From CALDTK01 sp041744755 (GTDB lineage Bacteria; Bacteroidota; Bacteroidia; Chitinophagales; Saprospiraceae): a DNA stretch of 14,322 bases. The first letter of the stretch is position 1; the number at the start of each line of letters is the position of its first letter. Shown one piece after another: positions 12,787 to 14,322 of the stretch. The DNA is taken from NCBI GenBank assembly GCA_041744755.1, contig JBGTKC010000082.1, positions 1 to 14,322 on the forward strand, written 5' to 3'. Made by a program: the position numbers and the translations under genes. The notes under the pieces were generated by a model. It saw only the letters and a list, made by a program, of their open reading frames with translations. It made no database searches and was not told the DNA's origin.

Positions 12787-14190
12787 CTACGCGAGCTGGA
12801 GCTTCACGCGGCGCTCGAGCTCGCGGACGTAGCCACTAAACGTGTCATCGGTGTCCATTAGGTCGCGGACCGTGCGGCAGCTGTAGATCACGGTCGAGTG
12901 ATCACGGTTGCCGAAGTGCGAGCCAATCTTCTTGAGACTCGCCTCGGTGTTCTCCTTGGCGAGGTACATGCTGATCTGGCGCGCGATCACGACGTGGCGC
13001 TTGCGGGTCTGGCCCTTGACGAGGTCGATGGCGACGTTGAAGTAATCGGCCGTGAGTTCGAGGATGCTCTCGACGGTGATCTCGCGATTGCTACGCTGAA
13101 CGGTCGAGCCAACCACCTGGCGCGCCAGGTCGAGGTCGATCTTCGATTTGAGCAACTCCGAGCGCCCGATCAGGCTCACGATCGCCCCTTCGAGTTCGCG
13201 GACGTTCTCGTCTACGTTGTGACAGACGTACTCCTCGACCTCCTCGCTCACGGCGATCCCCTCGGCGGCGACGCGGTTGGCGAAGATGGCGCGGCGGGTC
13301 TCGAAGTCGGGACGCGATAGGTCGGCCGTGAGCCCCCACTTGAAGCGGCTGATGAGCCGGCCCTCCATGCCCTCCAGGTCCTTCGGTGCGCGGTCGCTCG
13401 TGAGAATGATCTGCTTGCGGTTTTGGTGAAGCTGATTGAACATGTGGAAGAAGATCTTCTGGGTCTTCTCCTTGCCGGCCAGGAACTGGATATCGTCCAT
13501 AATGAGGACATCGATCGACTGGTAGAAAGCCGTTAGCTCGGCGATGTTCCCCTCGCGGATCGCCGCGACAATCTGGTTGGTGAAGTCCTCCGCCTGGCAG
13601 TACAGCACCCGCTTGTTGGGGTGGTGCTTAAGCATCTCGTTGCCGATGGCGCCGACGAGGTGCGTCTTGCCGAGCCCGGTCTCACCGTATATAACGAGGG
13701 GGTTAAAGGCGGTCGTTCCGGGGCGCTTGGCCACCGATTCGCCGGCTGTGCGGGCGAGGCGGTTGCAATCCCCCTCAACGTAATTGTCGAACTGGTGCGC
13801 CGGGTTGAGTTGTGGGTCGAGCCGCTGTTTTCGGATCCCCGGGATCACGAAGGGGTTGACGACTTGGGTGTCCTCTTGGTAGGCGGCTCCCGTAGGGCCT
13901 ACTCCTGCTAGTGCTTCCACAGTTTCGGGTTTTTTAACGACGATTTGATATTCTAGACGGCCTTGCTGACCGAGTACTCTCCGGATGGCGGTCCGCAACA
14001 CAGCTACGTAATGCTCCTCGAGCATCTCGTAGAAGAAGCGGTTCGGGATCTGCACCGTGAGTGCGGCATCCCGGAGGCCGACGGCCTGAATGGGCTCGAA
14101 CCAAGTGCGGTACGTCTGCTCCGAGACGCTGTCCTTGATCGTGGCGAGGCACTCGGCCCAAATTGATGTACAGTCCTTTCCCATGCTCAT
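12787..14190 (-). CDS. dnaA: Chromosomal replication initiator DnaA
   Basis: A 467-residue initiator that binds DnaA boxes at oriC, forms an ATP-dependent helical oligomer, melts the origin and helps load the replicative helicase. Domain I (about 8-88) includes the conserved TYRTWFEPI (26-34). A short linker (about 89-120) ends in the Bacteroidota block VNPFVIPGIRKQRLDPQLNP (111-130). The AAA+ domain has Walker A GETGLGKTHL (169-178, Lys175), Walker B VLIMDDIQFL (228-237), sensor 1 ILTSD (262-266) and arginine-bearing NVRELEGAI (329-337). Domain IV binds DNA with IGSHFGNRDHSTVIYSCR (422-439). All key residues are present. The frame offers ATGs for Met1 and Met3; I kept the first. No dnaN or recF is adjacent; dnaA is often separated from them in this phylum. 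I see no terminator right after the stop. Confidence 0.97.
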   Translation of the reverse strand: MSMGKDCTSIWAECLATIKDSVSEQTYRTWFEPIQAVGLRDAALTVQIPNRFFYEMLEEHYVAVLRTAIRRVLGQQGRLEYQIVVKKPETVEALAGVGPTGAAYQEDTQVVNPFVIPGIRKQRLDPQLNPAHQFDNYVEGDCNRLARTAGESVAKRPGTTAFNPLVIYGETGLGKTHLVGAIGNEMLKHHPNKRVLYCQAEDFTNQIVAAIREGNIAELTAFYQSIDVLIMDDIQFLAGKEKTQKIFFHMFNQLHQNRKQIILTSDRAPKDLEGMEGRLISRFKWGLTADLSRPDFETRRAIFANRVAAEGIAVSEEVEEYVCHNVDENVRELEGAIVSLIGRSELLKSKIDLDLARQVVGSTVQRSNREITVESILELTADYFNVAIDLVKGQTRKRHVVIARQISMYLAKENTEASLKKIGSHFGNRDHSTVIYSCRTVRDLMDTDDTFSGYVRELERRVKLQLA

Positions 14191-14243
14191 GCTGGTGCTG
14201 AGTTGCAGTTATTGCTTCGGTGACTGTATCAGAGTAGTAGTGG

Positions 14244-14262
14244 CCCCTAGCCGTGGCTGGGG
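14244..14262. repeat. Inverted repeat in the dnaA upstream region
   Basis: CCCCTAGCC-GT-GGCTGGGG forms a stem of about eight pairs (one T-G) 54 bases before the dnaA ATG. It could be an operator or a 5' leader hairpin. No consensus TTATNCACA DnaA box is present in the visible 132 bases upstream; TTCTCCACG at the right edge is only a loose match. Confidence 0.3.
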
Positions 14263-14322
14263 CGGTAGCGAGAGCCGTATCAAATCTCCTTCGCTGTGGT
14301 CCAAAGGTGTCGATTCTCCACG

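Noticed and set aside
13421..13434. TTTTGGTGAAGCTG as another copy of the 14-mer
   Set aside because: Several mismatches and a missing base; it is the complement of ordinary codons for LHQN in dnaA.

Overview
The window looks like a chromosomal stretch of a fairly GC-rich member of the Bacteroidota. The evidence is the DnaA linker of Bacteroidota type (residues about 112-147, with NPFVIPGIRKQ and VEGDCNRLAR), a clean Bacteroidota -7 promoter box (TAnnTTTG) in front of the tRNA-Ser gene, and starts with few Shine-Dalgarno sequences. A Saprospiria/Lewinella-like origin is my guess, not something the sequence proves. Nothing points to a plasmid, prophage, insertion sequence or CRISPR array.

Layout. 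The left edge (1-169, minus) is the start of a family 2 glycosyltransferase, preceded in the same orientation by an isoaspartyl peptidase/asparaginase with a lipoprotein signal (181-1251). Divergent from it is proC (1356-2156, plus), which converges on a sialate O-acetylesterase-like SGNH hydrolase (2211-4154, minus). Divergent again is a two-gene unit (4244-6927, plus): a cNMP-binding/CBS/DUF294 nucleotidyltransferase-like protein whose stop overlaps the GTG start of a DnaQ-type 3'-5' exonuclease. This unit overlaps tail to tail with an aldehyde dehydrogenase of the succinate-semialdehyde type (6924-8315, minus).

From 8455 to 11545 (minus) lies an apparently A/T-richer group of small envelope proteins: an MscS channel, a YtxH protein, a holin-like/YqjE-type membrane protein, a one-span membrane protein and an acidic helical lipoprotein. 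Intrinsic terminators follow ytxH and the lipoprotein gene. An ECF sigma factor (11810-12307, plus) faces away from the MscS gene. The group looks like an envelope or osmotic stress set; control by that sigma factor is only inference. The right end carries a terminator, tRNA-Pro(TGG), tRNA-Ser(GCT) with its promoter, and dnaA (12787-14190), all on the minus strand.

The most unusual signal is not a gene. The 14-mer TTTTGGCGAAAGCC occurs four times exactly (1009-1022 minus; 2075-2088, 5781-5794 and 12358-12371 plus), and several near copies exist. It occurs in two reading frames and also between genes, so DNA or RNA appears to be the selected object. Each copy can fold as a GGC-GAAA-GCC mini-hairpin, and the variants keep the fold. 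A variant is the tip of the terminator at 8383-8420, and an inverted near-pair sits behind the sigma gene. This resembles the genomic distribution of uptake sequences or other genome-wide iterated motifs; I do not recognise it as a described element.
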